In this document: piece by piece, positions 44,535-53,445 of the stretch
Position numbering within the stretch: position 1 is the first letter of the stretch
Layout of the letters: every line of letters starts with the position of its first letter
Assembly (NCBI GenBank): GCA_049606855.1
Contig: JBMYVY010000002.1
Coordinates: 1 to 64,000 of the forward strand
Origin: JBELHR01 sp049606855
GTDB lineage: Bacteria; Bacteroidota; Bacteroidia; Flavobacteriales; Flavobacteriaceae
DNA: 64,000 nucleotides
Reading direction: 5' to 3'
Notes under the pieces: generated by a model
Databases searched by the model: none
What the model saw: the letters and a program-made list of their open reading frames with translations, nothing else
Told to the model about the DNA's origin: nothing
Translations under genes and position numbers: made by a program

Positions 44535-45635
44535 TTACTTATAAACACGGATATAATCAATCTCCATTTCAGAAATCTCCCAAGAAGGATCTATCTGACC
44601 ACCTAAATTTCCGCCGACAGCAATATTAAAAATAAAAAAACAATCTTTAAAGAAAGGCCAATTATTATTATCCTTATTTGCCGGTGCATACGTGTAAAAA
44701 ACATTCCCATCTAATGAAAATTCCATTTTATCTGCAGTCCAATTCAGACCATAAACATGGAATTCTGTATAGGGGTCATCGATACCTGTTTTCTTTACAT
44801 TTTGGGTGTTTCCATAACTAGATTGTGTATGCAATGCTGAAGAAATTTCGCCGGGATTATTTCCAACGTGCTCCATAATATCTATCTCACCACACCTTGG
44901 CCATCCTACCTGATCAATATCTCCTCCAAGCATCCAAAATGCAGGCCAAGTACCACCGCCTTGAGGAAGTTTAGCTCGGATTTCAATTTTCCCTTCATAA
45001 AACTCAAACTTTCCTTTGGTAATCATCCTTGTAGAAGTATAAGATTTTCCACCTATTGACTCCTTTCTTGCGCGAATAAACAATGAACCATCTTTCACCT
45101 CCACATTATCAGAACTGTCAGTGTAATATTGTGCCTCATTATTCCCCCATCCGCATAGATTTGGACAACCATCTCCAATTTCAAAACTCCAAAACTCAGA
45201 ATTCGGCGCTCCGGTATAATCAAACTCTTCTGACCAGAAAACTCCCAATTCTTTAGATACTGTTATATCTATACTTTCTTTAATCTGATCACCAGTTGAA
45301 GAAATTGCAAAAACATTTACTGTATAGGTTTCAGTTCCTTGCTCCTTATAAGTATAACTAAAGCTTCCTTGAGTATAAGTCTCTGAATTACCATCCCCAA
45401 AATAAACTTCGAATTCCTCAGCATTATCTGCCGATACGCTAAATGTAACTTCTCCCGAACCATCTCCGTTCGGAGTTTCGTTTGAAGCCCCAACAACCTC
45501 GTAGTTAACAATAAGATTCGTTGGAACAATATTAGTTTCTTCTCCATCTCCTGTTCCTGACCCACCTCCATTTGCAGAACATGAAACAATTGAAAATAGC
45601 ATTAATGTAATGAGTAAATAGCGTAAAAAATTCAT
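44535..45635 (-). CDS. GH16 endo-beta-1,3-glucanase (laminarinase) lipoprotein with PKD domain
   Basis: The 366-residue protein has a lipoprotein signal (VSC, Cys19), a Gly/Ser linker and a PKD-like domain (about 38-127). A GH16 domain (130-366) follows. The catalytic motif GEIDIMEHVG carries Glu250 (nucleophile) and Glu255 (acid/base) with Asp252. The extra Met before the second Glu is typical of laminarinases rather than kappa-carrageenases or agarases. It should cut beta-1,3-glucan at the cell surface. It lies between the surface-binding lipoproteins and GH30. Confidence 0.95.
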   Translation of the reverse strand: MNFLRYLLITLMLFSIVSCSANGGGSGTGDGEETNIVPTNLIVNYEVVGASNETPNGDGSGEVTFSVSADNAEEFEVYFGDGNSETYTQGSFSYTYKEQGTETYTVNVFAISSTGDQIKESIDITVSKELGVFWSEEFDYTGAPNSEFWSFEIGDGCPNLCGWGNNEAQYYTDSSDNVEVKDGSLFIRARKESIGGKSYTSTRMITKGKFEFYEGKIEIRAKLPQGGGTWPAFWMLGGDIDQVGWPRCGEIDIMEHVGNNPGEISSALHTQSSYGNTQNVKKTGIDDPYTEFHVYGLNWTADKMEFSLDGNVFYTYAPANKDNNNWPFFKDCFFIFNIAVGGNLGGQIDPSWEISEMEIDYIRVYK

Positions 45636-45704
45636 TTCAAGTTTAAGTTTAAAAATTATTTGCCTCTTTCACGTAATAGGTGAAAGAGGTGAAATATAAA
45701 AAAT

Positions 45705-46583
45705 TTATTCTGCAATAAGTATATTATACCATGCATTACCATCGTAACCAATATATCTAACTTCCATGGTATTATCAGTTCTTGAAATAATTTGGAAAGA
45801 GCTGGCTCCTATAAAGGACCCACAAGATGCATTACCTTTATAATTTAAGGTTTCAACTCCTCCTGGAGCAGAAATAAACCACTCATCAGAAAAAGGATCA
45901 AGTGGAAAATTCCAATACTCCTCATTGTCTTGTTCTGGTTGTCCCTTATCCCCCCAAACGGCGTCAATCGGAGGTTTCTTACCAAAAATATCTCCCATTG
46001 TATCATAATATATGGTGCCGTCCGCGTAAAAAGTGATACGGTCATCATACATACCTACACCCGCTTTGTCATTTGGAGGTGCGGCATACCAAATAGGGGT
46101 ATCTCCGTCAACAGGACCAACACCGAAGTGTCCAGGTGTTTCAGAAGCAACTCTCCATGTTCTTTCAGAATCTCCGTGAAGCATGGTTAATAAGTCTGCT
46201 GGCGGGCTATATTCAACCAAAACCTCAACAGAAACTATATTGCTAGAACTACTCCCCCCAGTTCCAATCGCTACAGCTGTTACGTCATAAATTTCTTTAC
46301 CTGTGGTACTAAAATTAAAATCAAGCATTCCTGATGGTGCCAATATCTCTTGACCAGCAATAATATACCTATAGGTTATAGCATTATCTGCTTGTGCATG
46401 AAACGTGACTAATCCAGAACCATCTCCATTAGGATTTGCATCATCTTGTCCTGAAATCTCATAAGAAATTTGCAGGTTTTGTGGTGCCGTTAGGTCACCA
46501 AATTCAAATGTTTCTTCTTCCTCACATGAACTGAAAATCAGTACAAGTGCAAAAAGACTAAATATATGTTTAAAGTATTTCAT
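45705..46583 (-). CDS. PKD-domain surface lipoprotein, SusE/F-position protein
   Basis: The 292-residue protein has a lipoprotein signal (SSC, Cys20). A PKD-like domain (about 33-128) is closely similar to the one in the adjacent GH16 (shared NPNGDGSG motif), and a C-terminal domain (about 130-292) of unknown fold is rich in Trp and Asp. No catalytic motif is apparent. Position between susCD and GH16 suggests a glycan-binding surface protein. The shared PKD implies duplication within the locus. Confidence 0.8.
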   Translation of the reverse strand: MKYFKHIFSLFALVLIFSSCEEEETFEFGDLTAPQNLQISYEISGQDDANPNGDGSGLVTFHAQADNAITYRYIIAGQEILAPSGMLDFNFSTTGKEIYDVTAVAIGTGGSSSSNIVSVEVLVEYSPPADLLTMLHGDSERTWRVASETPGHFGVGPVDGDTPIWYAAPPNDKAGVGMYDDRITFYADGTIYYDTMGDIFGKKPPIDAVWGDKGQPEQDNEEYWNFPLDPFSDEWFISAPGGVETLNYKGNASCGSFIGASSFQIISRTDNTMEVRYIGYDGNAWYNILIAE

Positions 46584-46600
46584 TTTATACAGTTTTTCAA

Positions 46601-48661
46601 TTAGTAAAAATATAGGTTACCTATATACACAGTGGCATCATCCGCTGAAAACAACAGTTGGGTTACACCACTTAAATCCGTAGTATAAGAACTCAGTGGA
46701 ATATCAACTGAAACCCACTCCCCTAAAGGAATGGTTGGTGCAGCAGCAACCTCTGCTTCTTTTGTTGGCCCATCAGGCATACTGGTATTCACTATTTTAA
46801 ATCCTAATGACGATGCATTTGGAGTCCAAAAATCGATATGTACATGAGTTTTTCCAGTTAAATCTGTAGGAGCTCCGTAATCCAAAACCAATCCAGTATA
46901 GTTCAACGCCTCATATTTTAACACATCCTTTCCATCAACTTGAACTGTACTCAAGACAGTAGTTTGTCCCCAATCAGGATTCCATTCAGTCACCCCAATT
47001 GACGTATATGTTGGACTAAAGATTGAAACCACATTAGCGGCATCTTCAGATGGCGTTGGCGATGCTAGTGTTGGCGCATCTGCTACTTCCTTATAGAATA
47101 AAATATTATCCATATAAACTGTTCCTCCACTGCTTGATAATACCAATTGAGTAATTCCAGTTGGATCTGTAGTATACTCGCTTAAAGGAATACTTACTGA
47201 TACCCACTCTCCGTAAGTAATGTCCGAAACCACAACTTCTGATTCTTTCGTAGCACCGTCAGGCATACTCGTGTTCACAGTTTTGAATCCAATCATATCA
47301 GCATCTGTTGTCCAATAATTAAAATGTACATAGTCCATTGATGAAATATCTGTAGGATTGCCATAATCTAGCACAATTCCTGTATAGTTCATCATTTCAT
47401 ATTTCAAGGTAGGAATCCCTTCTAAATCCACTGAAGACAATACTGTTGATTGACCCCAATCTGGGTTCCATTCTGTACTTGTAATGTCTGTGTAATGGGA
47501 ACTGCTCACTGAGATTACAGCTCCTGCCGCCAATCCTGGCGCTGGTGCAGCAGTAACTGGAGCCGATGGTGTACTAGCATAGAAATAAATATTATCCATA
47601 AACACTTGTCCTCCGCCAACAGCATCAACAAATTTAAATTGGAAAATATCACTCATAGAAAGCCCTTGGTCAATAAACGACTGCAATGGTATATCAACGC
47701 TTGTCCACTCTGAAGCTGTCATTGGAACATCAACAAATTGCTCTCCTGTACTTGATGATATTGCATATATTTGAATTGAAGCCATATCTGGAGTCCAAAG
47801 ATCAAAGTGTAAGAACTCAAATCCTGAAACGTCTAAAAACCCGCCAAAATCAACACCTTGGTAATTCTTATTTGAGTACTGCAGCATTTTATCTCCATTA
47901 AGATCATATTCACTAAACAGCGTTGATTGACCCCAGTTTGGATAAAAATCAACACCTGCTAATTCCTCGTAATCTTGTGCATAAATTGCTAAATAGTCAC
48001 TTGAATTTCTATTTGGTACAGCAGGAGCAGAAATTACAGGGCTCTGAATTTCAACTGAGACAAACTCAGAAGTATCCGAAGTAGTTTCAATTGCACCACC
48101 TTTTACAATTATAGTTATCGTGTAAGTCCCTTGAGCATCATAAGCAAAAGAAACTGTAGATCCAATTTGGTTATCTACAATATCCTCCATGCCCTCTGCA
48201 CCAGTTTGAACGTCAAAAGTAACTGCATAATCCGCATTGACCGTGACCTTAACCCCATTAGATACCAGAGGATCAGCAACCACTTCAAATTGTGTTATCA
48301 TAGGAGCTTGAAAACTCACTGATAAAGGCAACGCTTCCGTTGTTTTCATACCAGCTGAATTCATCGCATGGACATTTACAGTATAATCTCCCTCTGCATA
48401 AGTATGTTCAGCAGAAGATCCTACCCCCATAGTTTCAGAAATTTCGCTTCCATCTCCAAATTCAATTTGAAAGGACGAAGCCCCATCACCATATGGTGTA
48501 ATTGACACTAACCCAGAGTTGTCCTGTGTTACAGTCATAAGTGCTCCAATATTTTCAGGTGCACTAGCCTCTTGCGCAAAATTCTGGAAAACCTCGTCTT
48601 CCTCACAAGAAAAAGCTGTGACTAAAAAGAGCGCTAGAAATATATATTTAAATTTTTTCAT
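46601..48661 (-). CDS. Surface lipoprotein with two PKD-like domains and three CBM-like repeats, SusE/F-position protein
   Basis: The 686-residue protein has a lipoprotein signal (FSC, Cys19). Two PKD-like domains (about 35-116 and 118-206) are followed by three tandem ~155-residue modules (about 209-362, 366-523 and 528-686). Modules 2 and 3 are very similar (both have EWNPDWGQ, LDYG-PTD, NTSMPDG and GEWVSV), and module 1 is more diverged. Each ends in a VYMDNI/FY-type strand, as in beta-sandwich carbohydrate-binding modules attached to GH16 enzymes. It probably captures glucan at the surface. No enzymatic motif is seen. Confidence 0.85.
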   Translation of the reverse strand: MKKFKYIFLALFLVTAFSCEEDEVFQNFAQEASAPENIGALMTVTQDNSGLVSITPYGDGASSFQIEFGDGSEISETMGVGSSAEHTYAEGDYTVNVHAMNSAGMKTTEALPLSVSFQAPMITQFEVVADPLVSNGVKVTVNADYAVTFDVQTGAEGMEDIVDNQIGSTVSFAYDAQGTYTITIIVKGGAIETTSDTSEFVSVEIQSPVISAPAVPNRNSSDYLAIYAQDYEELAGVDFYPNWGQSTLFSEYDLNGDKMLQYSNKNYQGVDFGGFLDVSGFEFLHFDLWTPDMASIQIYAISSSTGEQFVDVPMTASEWTSVDIPLQSFIDQGLSMSDIFQFKFVDAVGGGQVFMDNIYFYASTPSAPVTAAPAPGLAAGAVISVSSSHYTDITSTEWNPDWGQSTVLSSVDLEGIPTLKYEMMNYTGIVLDYGNPTDISSMDYVHFNYWTTDADMIGFKTVNTSMPDGATKESEVVVSDITYGEWVSVSIPLSEYTTDPTGITQLVLSSSGGTVYMDNILFYKEVADAPTLASPTPSEDAANVVSIFSPTYTSIGVTEWNPDWGQTTVLSTVQVDGKDVLKYEALNYTGLVLDYGAPTDLTGKTHVHIDFWTPNASSLGFKIVNTSMPDGPTKEAEVAAAPTIPLGEWVSVDIPLSSYTTDLSGVTQLLFSADDATVYIGNLYFY

Positions 48662-48678
48662 GTTCTTATAAGTTAAGG

Positions 48679-50148
48679 TTAGTAACCAGGATTCTGTTCA
48701 AGATTTGAAATATCTACTTCCTGTTGAGGAATTGGAAATAACTCATTTTTCCCAGTTGTAAATCCATCAATTTTTTCAGCAGCTTTACCTGTTCTAACTA
48801 AATCAAAAAATCTATGTCCCTCCAAAGCCAATTCAAAATTTCTTTCATTCCAAATTGCTTCAGTTAATGCAGATCCAGTTAAAGAAACATCATGATCTGT
48901 ATCTTGAAATGCTCGTTGACGAACCATATTCAAATACAATTGTGCTTTTGAATCATCAATTGCCCCTCTATTATAAGCTTCTGCAGCCATTAAAAGCACA
49001 TCAGAATAACGTATAATTCTCCAGTTGTTCAAATAATTCAATTCCGTTTGTCCCGTTTCACTGTATCCGGCTCTAGGAATGTATTTTAAATTGAAGAAAC
49101 CTGTATCTTTATAAGCAGGTGTATAATCTGCATTATTGTCAGCTTTCCATGTTTCCATATTTAAGATTGTTGCATCTCTTCTTTGATCACCGTCTTCATA
49201 AGAATCATACAATTCTTGAACTGGAAGATTGAAACTCCATCCTGAAGCAAAAAGTGGCCCTGAATAAGCTCTTGGACCCATATGGATTATACCAAAGTTT
49301 CCTTCAGTTCCTTGAGGATTATAACCCCAATCCCACCATACAGATTGATCTGAATGTTGAACTTCAAAAATAGACTCTAATCCATTCTCCCCTTCTCTTA
49401 AGAACTGAGAAGCATAATCATCTAATAACACACGGGTACCAATTACATTTTCAAGCATACTCGCTGCATCAGAAAATTTATCTTGATATAAATACACCTT
49501 ACCTAACAACGCTTGAGCAGCAACTCGATTCGCACGACCATTTTGATTGTTTCCTGATACGGAAGGCAACACAGCAATAGCAGCTTGCAAATCTGCTTCA
49601 ATCTGAGCGTAAACTTCAGCTGTAGTAGCGCGTTGAAGCGTTCCTGAATCTGAAGCCGTTAAACGAGCTTCTGTAAACAATGGAACCCCTCCAAAAAGTC
49701 TTACTAAATCAAAATAATAGTAAGCTCTCAGAAAATAAACTTCTCCGAATAACTCCTCTTTACCATCAAACTCAATTTTATCTTTATTTTCAGCTAAGTA
49801 ATTGGTTCTATTAATCCCCTCATACATAAATTTCCACAAATTCGTCAATTGATCGTTTTCAGGATAATGTGTCATCATATCCACCTCTTGAAAAGCGATT
49901 ACATCTGTTGCACTTTCTCCCCCACTGACGGTATTATCAGAAGCTATTTCCATCATTAAATGCTGCGCATTTAACCATTGTAGCGGGTCATATGCCCCTA
50001 CTACGGCAGCTTCATAATCTGCAGCAGTATTAAAATAAACGTCTGCTGTAATTGTGTACGATTCTAGCGGATCAAAGTCCACCCAATCGCAAGAGCTAAG
50101 TCCTAATGAGACTAACCCAACTAAAAATATGTTTTTTATTTTTTTCAT
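48679..50148 (-). CDS. RagB/SusD family glycan-binding lipoprotein
   Basis: The 489-residue protein has a lipoprotein signal (LSSC, Cys20). It shows the SusD plan of TPR-like helices, with DFDPLESYTITADVYFNTAADYEAAVVGAYD near the start, RAYYYFDLVRLFGGVPL, and a C-terminal ALEGHRFFDLVRTGKA and LFPIPQQEVDISNLEQNPGY. It is the lid of the SusC transporter and binds the incoming glycan. The gene follows susC by 10 nt. Confidence 0.96.
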   Translation of the reverse strand: MKKIKNIFLVGLVSLGLSSCDWVDFDPLESYTITADVYFNTAADYEAAVVGAYDPLQWLNAQHLMMEIASDNTVSGGESATDVIAFQEVDMMTHYPENDQLTNLWKFMYEGINRTNYLAENKDKIEFDGKEELFGEVYFLRAYYYFDLVRLFGGVPLFTEARLTASDSGTLQRATTAEVYAQIEADLQAAIAVLPSVSGNNQNGRANRVAAQALLGKVYLYQDKFSDAASMLENVIGTRVLLDDYASQFLREGENGLESIFEVQHSDQSVWWDWGYNPQGTEGNFGIIHMGPRAYSGPLFASGWSFNLPVQELYDSYEDGDQRRDATILNMETWKADNNADYTPAYKDTGFFNLKYIPRAGYSETGQTELNYLNNWRIIRYSDVLLMAAEAYNRGAIDDSKAQLYLNMVRQRAFQDTDHDVSLTGSALTEAIWNERNFELALEGHRFFDLVRTGKAAEKIDGFTTGKNELFPIPQQEVDISNLEQNPGY

Positions 50149-50158
50149 GTCGCTTGTT

Positions 50159-53100
50159 TTAGAATTTTAAGTTTACACCTAATGACCAAATTCTAGGCTG
50201 TGGATAAGCACCTCTATCCACACCACTATCCATAACTCCTCCAGAAATCTCTGGTGTATATCCTGTGTAATTAGTTAGCGTCAAAGCATTTTTAGCTTGA
50301 GCATAGAATCTAATTTGACTGAAACCAATATTCTCAACAGAATCCGCTCCAAAAGAGTAACCCAATTGAAGGTTTGTAATTCTTATATAATCACCATCCT
50401 CAACATAACGATCAGAAGGTCTTAAATTATTATTGGTATCTATAAAAGTAACTCTTGGCTCAGAGTTAGAAGTACCAGGGCCAGTCCATCTATTTAAAGT
50501 TTGACCTGCACGGTTTGTATAGTTTAAGTTTCTTTCATACGCTCTATAAATACTACTCCCAATTGAAGCATACGTGTTTGCAGCTAAATCGAATCCTTTG
50601 AAATTCATTGAGAAATTCCAACCAACAGTAAATCTTGGGAAGGGATTCCCAATATCCGTTCTATCATTATCATCAACTATACCATCCCCATTCACATCTA
50701 CATAACGAATATCTCCGGGTTGAGCACCGTCTTGAGTCGCATGAGCGTCAATTTCATCCTGGCTTTGGAACACCCCATCGGTTTTATATCCATAAAAATA
50801 ACCAGGCGCATAACCCTCTTCAAATCGTACAAGTGTTTTGTATGGTATTCCATATCCCCCTCCCCAAATGAACTTATCTCCATTATTTATGGCAGTAACC
50901 ATGTTTTTTGAAGTTGTTACATTAAAGTTTGTGTTAAAATGAAATTCTTCACCAAAAGTATCATTATAACCAACAGTAAGATCCAATCCATTTGACTTGG
51001 TAGATCCAATATTTGCAGCTGGATAAACTGGTGTACCTAAATAAAGAGAAAGAGTTGGATTAAATAATAAATCATCCACATTTTTCTGATAATAATCAGC
51101 AATAATGGAAACACGATCACCAAATAATCGGGCATCAAAACCAACATTTACTTGTAATTGTTTTTCCCAAGAAACATCGTCATTAGGAATACCCTGTAGG
51201 GCTGAACCTGTTATGATTTGACCGTCAAAGGTATATTTAGGAAAAGTTGTAATTGTCGCAAATTGAGGGTTGATATTATCATTCCCTACAGTACCTGCAG
51301 AACCTCTAATTTTCAAAAAGCTATTACTTTCATCTCCTGTTAAGATATACCCAACTGATCCAGAAGGGAAAAATGCATATTTGTTATTTGCTCCAAAATT
51401 TGTAGAACCGTCAATACGTCCAGCAAAAGACAACAATAACCTATCATTAAAATCGTAGTTTACTCGAGCGAAGTAAGAAATATTTCGTGTTACATATTGC
51501 CAAGAATAAACAGATTGTGATTTCACATCTCCAGTAGCTGAAGAGATATCTGCGTAATCCCAAGAATTAAACGGAACATCTTGAGCCGAACCACCTACCG
51601 ATGAACCAGAATTTTTTGCTAATGCAAAACCAACAATAGTTTGGAAATTATTATTTTCTCCAACCTTAAAATCCCAATTCGCAAAAGACTCAAAGTTAAA
51701 AGAGAAATAATTTGTTTTGCTTTCGCTAACACTGTTATTGTTTAATTGAATTTGTTCTCCGTTTTCATCAGTACCAAAAATGGGTGTTCCATCTGCATTC
51801 ATTGTAGTAGCATTGTGACCAGCACCATAATATGCCAATGGATTAAATGATTTTTGACTAATATCTACATAAGTATATCCATATCTTGCAGTAACTCCAA
51901 AGTTGTCTGTAAAATCCTGTTGTAGTTCCAGTTTTCCCCATAACTTGTTTGTCTCATTTTCATTGTAATTATTTGAAATCTGAGCCAATGGATTTACAAT
52001 TTCTTGAGTGATTGTACTCGAAGTACTATAATTACCATTCTCATCATACACCGGAAGTGTTGGATCAAAATTCAATGCATTTGAAAGCACTGAAGTAATT
52101 GAATTTTCCGGCAATCCGCTATTCTGAATATTTGCATAACTCGTATTAACGATTAATTTCAAATCATCATTCAAGTCTGTTGTATAATTCATTGTAAGGT
52201 TAATTCTATCGAAATATGATTTGTCTCCACCGAATACAACACCCTCTTGAGATAAATATCCTGCTGAAACGAAAAAGTTAGAAGTTTCAGATCCTCCCGA
52301 TGCAGTAAAATTGTAATTCTGAATCGGAGCAGCTGTCAAAACTTCATTTTGCCAATCAGTACCTTCACCAAATTGGGAGATATCCGGAAAAACAAGATCT
52401 CCTCCTGAATTTACACTTGCCTCATTCAAAATTGCTGCATACTCGGTAGCATTTAAAACATCAATAGTCTTATCCACTTCCTGAACACCATAATAAGCAT
52501 CAAATGAATACTTCGTTTTGGAATTTCTCGAACCAGATTTAGTAGTAACCACAATTACTCCATTTCCACCCTTAACACCGTAAATTGCAGTCATGGAGGC
52601 ATCTTTTAAAACGGTTAAAGATTTAATATCCGAGGGATTCAAAGCATTCAAATCATCCAGAGTCTGCATGGTCCCATCAATAACTACCAAGGGGCTAGTT
52701 CCAGAGTAAGAAGGAATACCGCGAACTAAAACAGTTGGCGTTGCTCCTGGTGATCCACTTTGAATTACCGTCACCCCTGCAGCGTTTCCTTGCAATGCGT
52801 CTTCAGTCCTTACTGGCGTCATGCTCTCTATTGTTTTTTCAGAAACTGATGTCACTGCACCAGAAACCTTGGACACTTTCTGAGAACCATACCCAATAAT
52901 CACAACCTCCTCAAGGGATTGAGTATCCTCTTGCATAATCACATTTAAGAATTGATCATTCTCTACAACGATTTCGTTTGTTAAATAACCCAAATAAGAG
53001 AAGATGATGGTTTGTCCAATTTCGACATCAAGTACGAAATTACCATCAAAATCCGAAGTTCCTCCCGAGGTCGTTCCTTGAATAAGAAACGAGACCCCTG

Positions 53101-53209
53101 GAAAAGGGACTTCGTCAACGTCTGTTACTGTACCCCTAATTTGAACACTTTGGCCAAAACCGGTGAACGAAATTAAAAGTAAGAACGCAAATAGTAGTTT
53201 TGCTTTCAT
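50159..53209 (-). CDS. SusC/RagA family TonB-dependent outer-membrane transporter
   Basis: The 1016-residue transporter has a signal peptide (about 1-19), a carboxypeptidase-regulatory-like domain (VQIRGTVTDVDEVPFPGVSFLI onward) and the TonB-dependent plug (LEEVVIIGYGSQ, RTEDALQGNAAGVTV, DGVNGGNGVI-like GGNGVIVVTTKSG). A large beta-barrel follows, ending in SLGVNLKF with a terminal Phe. With SusD it imports oligosaccharides, here expected to be beta-1,3-glucan. It is the first gene of the ten-gene locus; the promoter region lies in 53210-53445. Confidence 0.97.
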   Translation of the reverse strand: MKAKLLFAFLLLISFTGFGQSVQIRGTVTDVDEVPFPGVSFLIQGTTSGGTSDFDGNFVLDVEIGQTIIFSYLGYLTNEIVVENDQFLNVIMQEDTQSLEEVVIIGYGSQKVSKVSGAVTSVSEKTIESMTPVRTEDALQGNAAGVTVIQSGSPGATPTVLVRGIPSYSGTSPLVVIDGTMQTLDDLNALNPSDIKSLTVLKDASMTAIYGVKGGNGVIVVTTKSGSRNSKTKYSFDAYYGVQEVDKTIDVLNATEYAAILNEASVNSGGDLVFPDISQFGEGTDWQNEVLTAAPIQNYNFTASGGSETSNFFVSAGYLSQEGVVFGGDKSYFDRINLTMNYTTDLNDDLKLIVNTSYANIQNSGLPENSITSVLSNALNFDPTLPVYDENGNYSTSSTITQEIVNPLAQISNNYNENETNKLWGKLELQQDFTDNFGVTARYGYTYVDISQKSFNPLAYYGAGHNATTMNADGTPIFGTDENGEQIQLNNNSVSESKTNYFSFNFESFANWDFKVGENNNFQTIVGFALAKNSGSSVGGSAQDVPFNSWDYADISSATGDVKSQSVYSWQYVTRNISYFARVNYDFNDRLLLSFAGRIDGSTNFGANNKYAFFPSGSVGYILTGDESNSFLKIRGSAGTVGNDNINPQFATITTFPKYTFDGQIITGSALQGIPNDDVSWEKQLQVNVGFDARLFGDRVSIIADYYQKNVDDLLFNPTLSLYLGTPVYPAANIGSTKSNGLDLTVGYNDTFGEEFHFNTNFNVTTSKNMVTAINNGDKFIWGGGYGIPYKTLVRFEEGYAPGYFYGYKTDGVFQSQDEIDAHATQDGAQPGDIRYVDVNGDGIVDDNDRTDIGNPFPRFTVGWNFSMNFKGFDLAANTYASIGSSIYRAYERNLNYTNRAGQTLNRWTGPGTSNSEPRVTFIDTNNNLRPSDRYVEDGDYIRITNLQLGYSFGADSVENIGFSQIRFYAQAKNALTLTNYTGYTPEISGGVMDSGVDRGAYPQPRIWSLGVNLKF

Positions 53210-53260
53210 AATAGTTTAAATAAAGTTTAAAGTTTACTCAACTAAAATAACAGAAAGCAA

Positions 53261-53303
53261 TGTAGTGCCCTACAAAATCACCTCTACATAAATTCTACAT
53301 AAA
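53261..53303 (-). promoter_or_regulatory. Candidate operator and promoter of the glucan utilisation operon
   Basis: The 236-base gap upstream of susC contains a perfect inverted repeat TGTAG-N4-CTACA (53261-53274). It also contains two direct copies of TCTACATAAA at 53283-53292 and 53294-53303, spaced 11 bases apart, i.e. one helical turn. The minus-strand octamer TGATTTTG (53273-53280) differs by one base from TAnnTTTG and lies between them. No -33 TTG is visible, so the direct repeat occupies the activator position. This supports activator-dependent control, but binding is an inference. The rest of the gap is AT-rich without other clear sites. Confidence 0.45.
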
Positions 53304-53445
53304 AATATTAAAGACTTAAGTATCTGGTATTCAGAGTTATAAACATATTAAAATATCGTTAACAAGAATTAACAATTTATTAAAAATTAAAGTTATGTAT
53401 AGGTAATGTATAATTAAAAATATGTTTTTTTAACAAAAAAATATT

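Noticed and set aside
45930..46190. Short plus-strand open frame opposite the PKD lipoprotein gene
   Set aside because: The minus-strand frame has signal peptide and domains; the plus frame has none.
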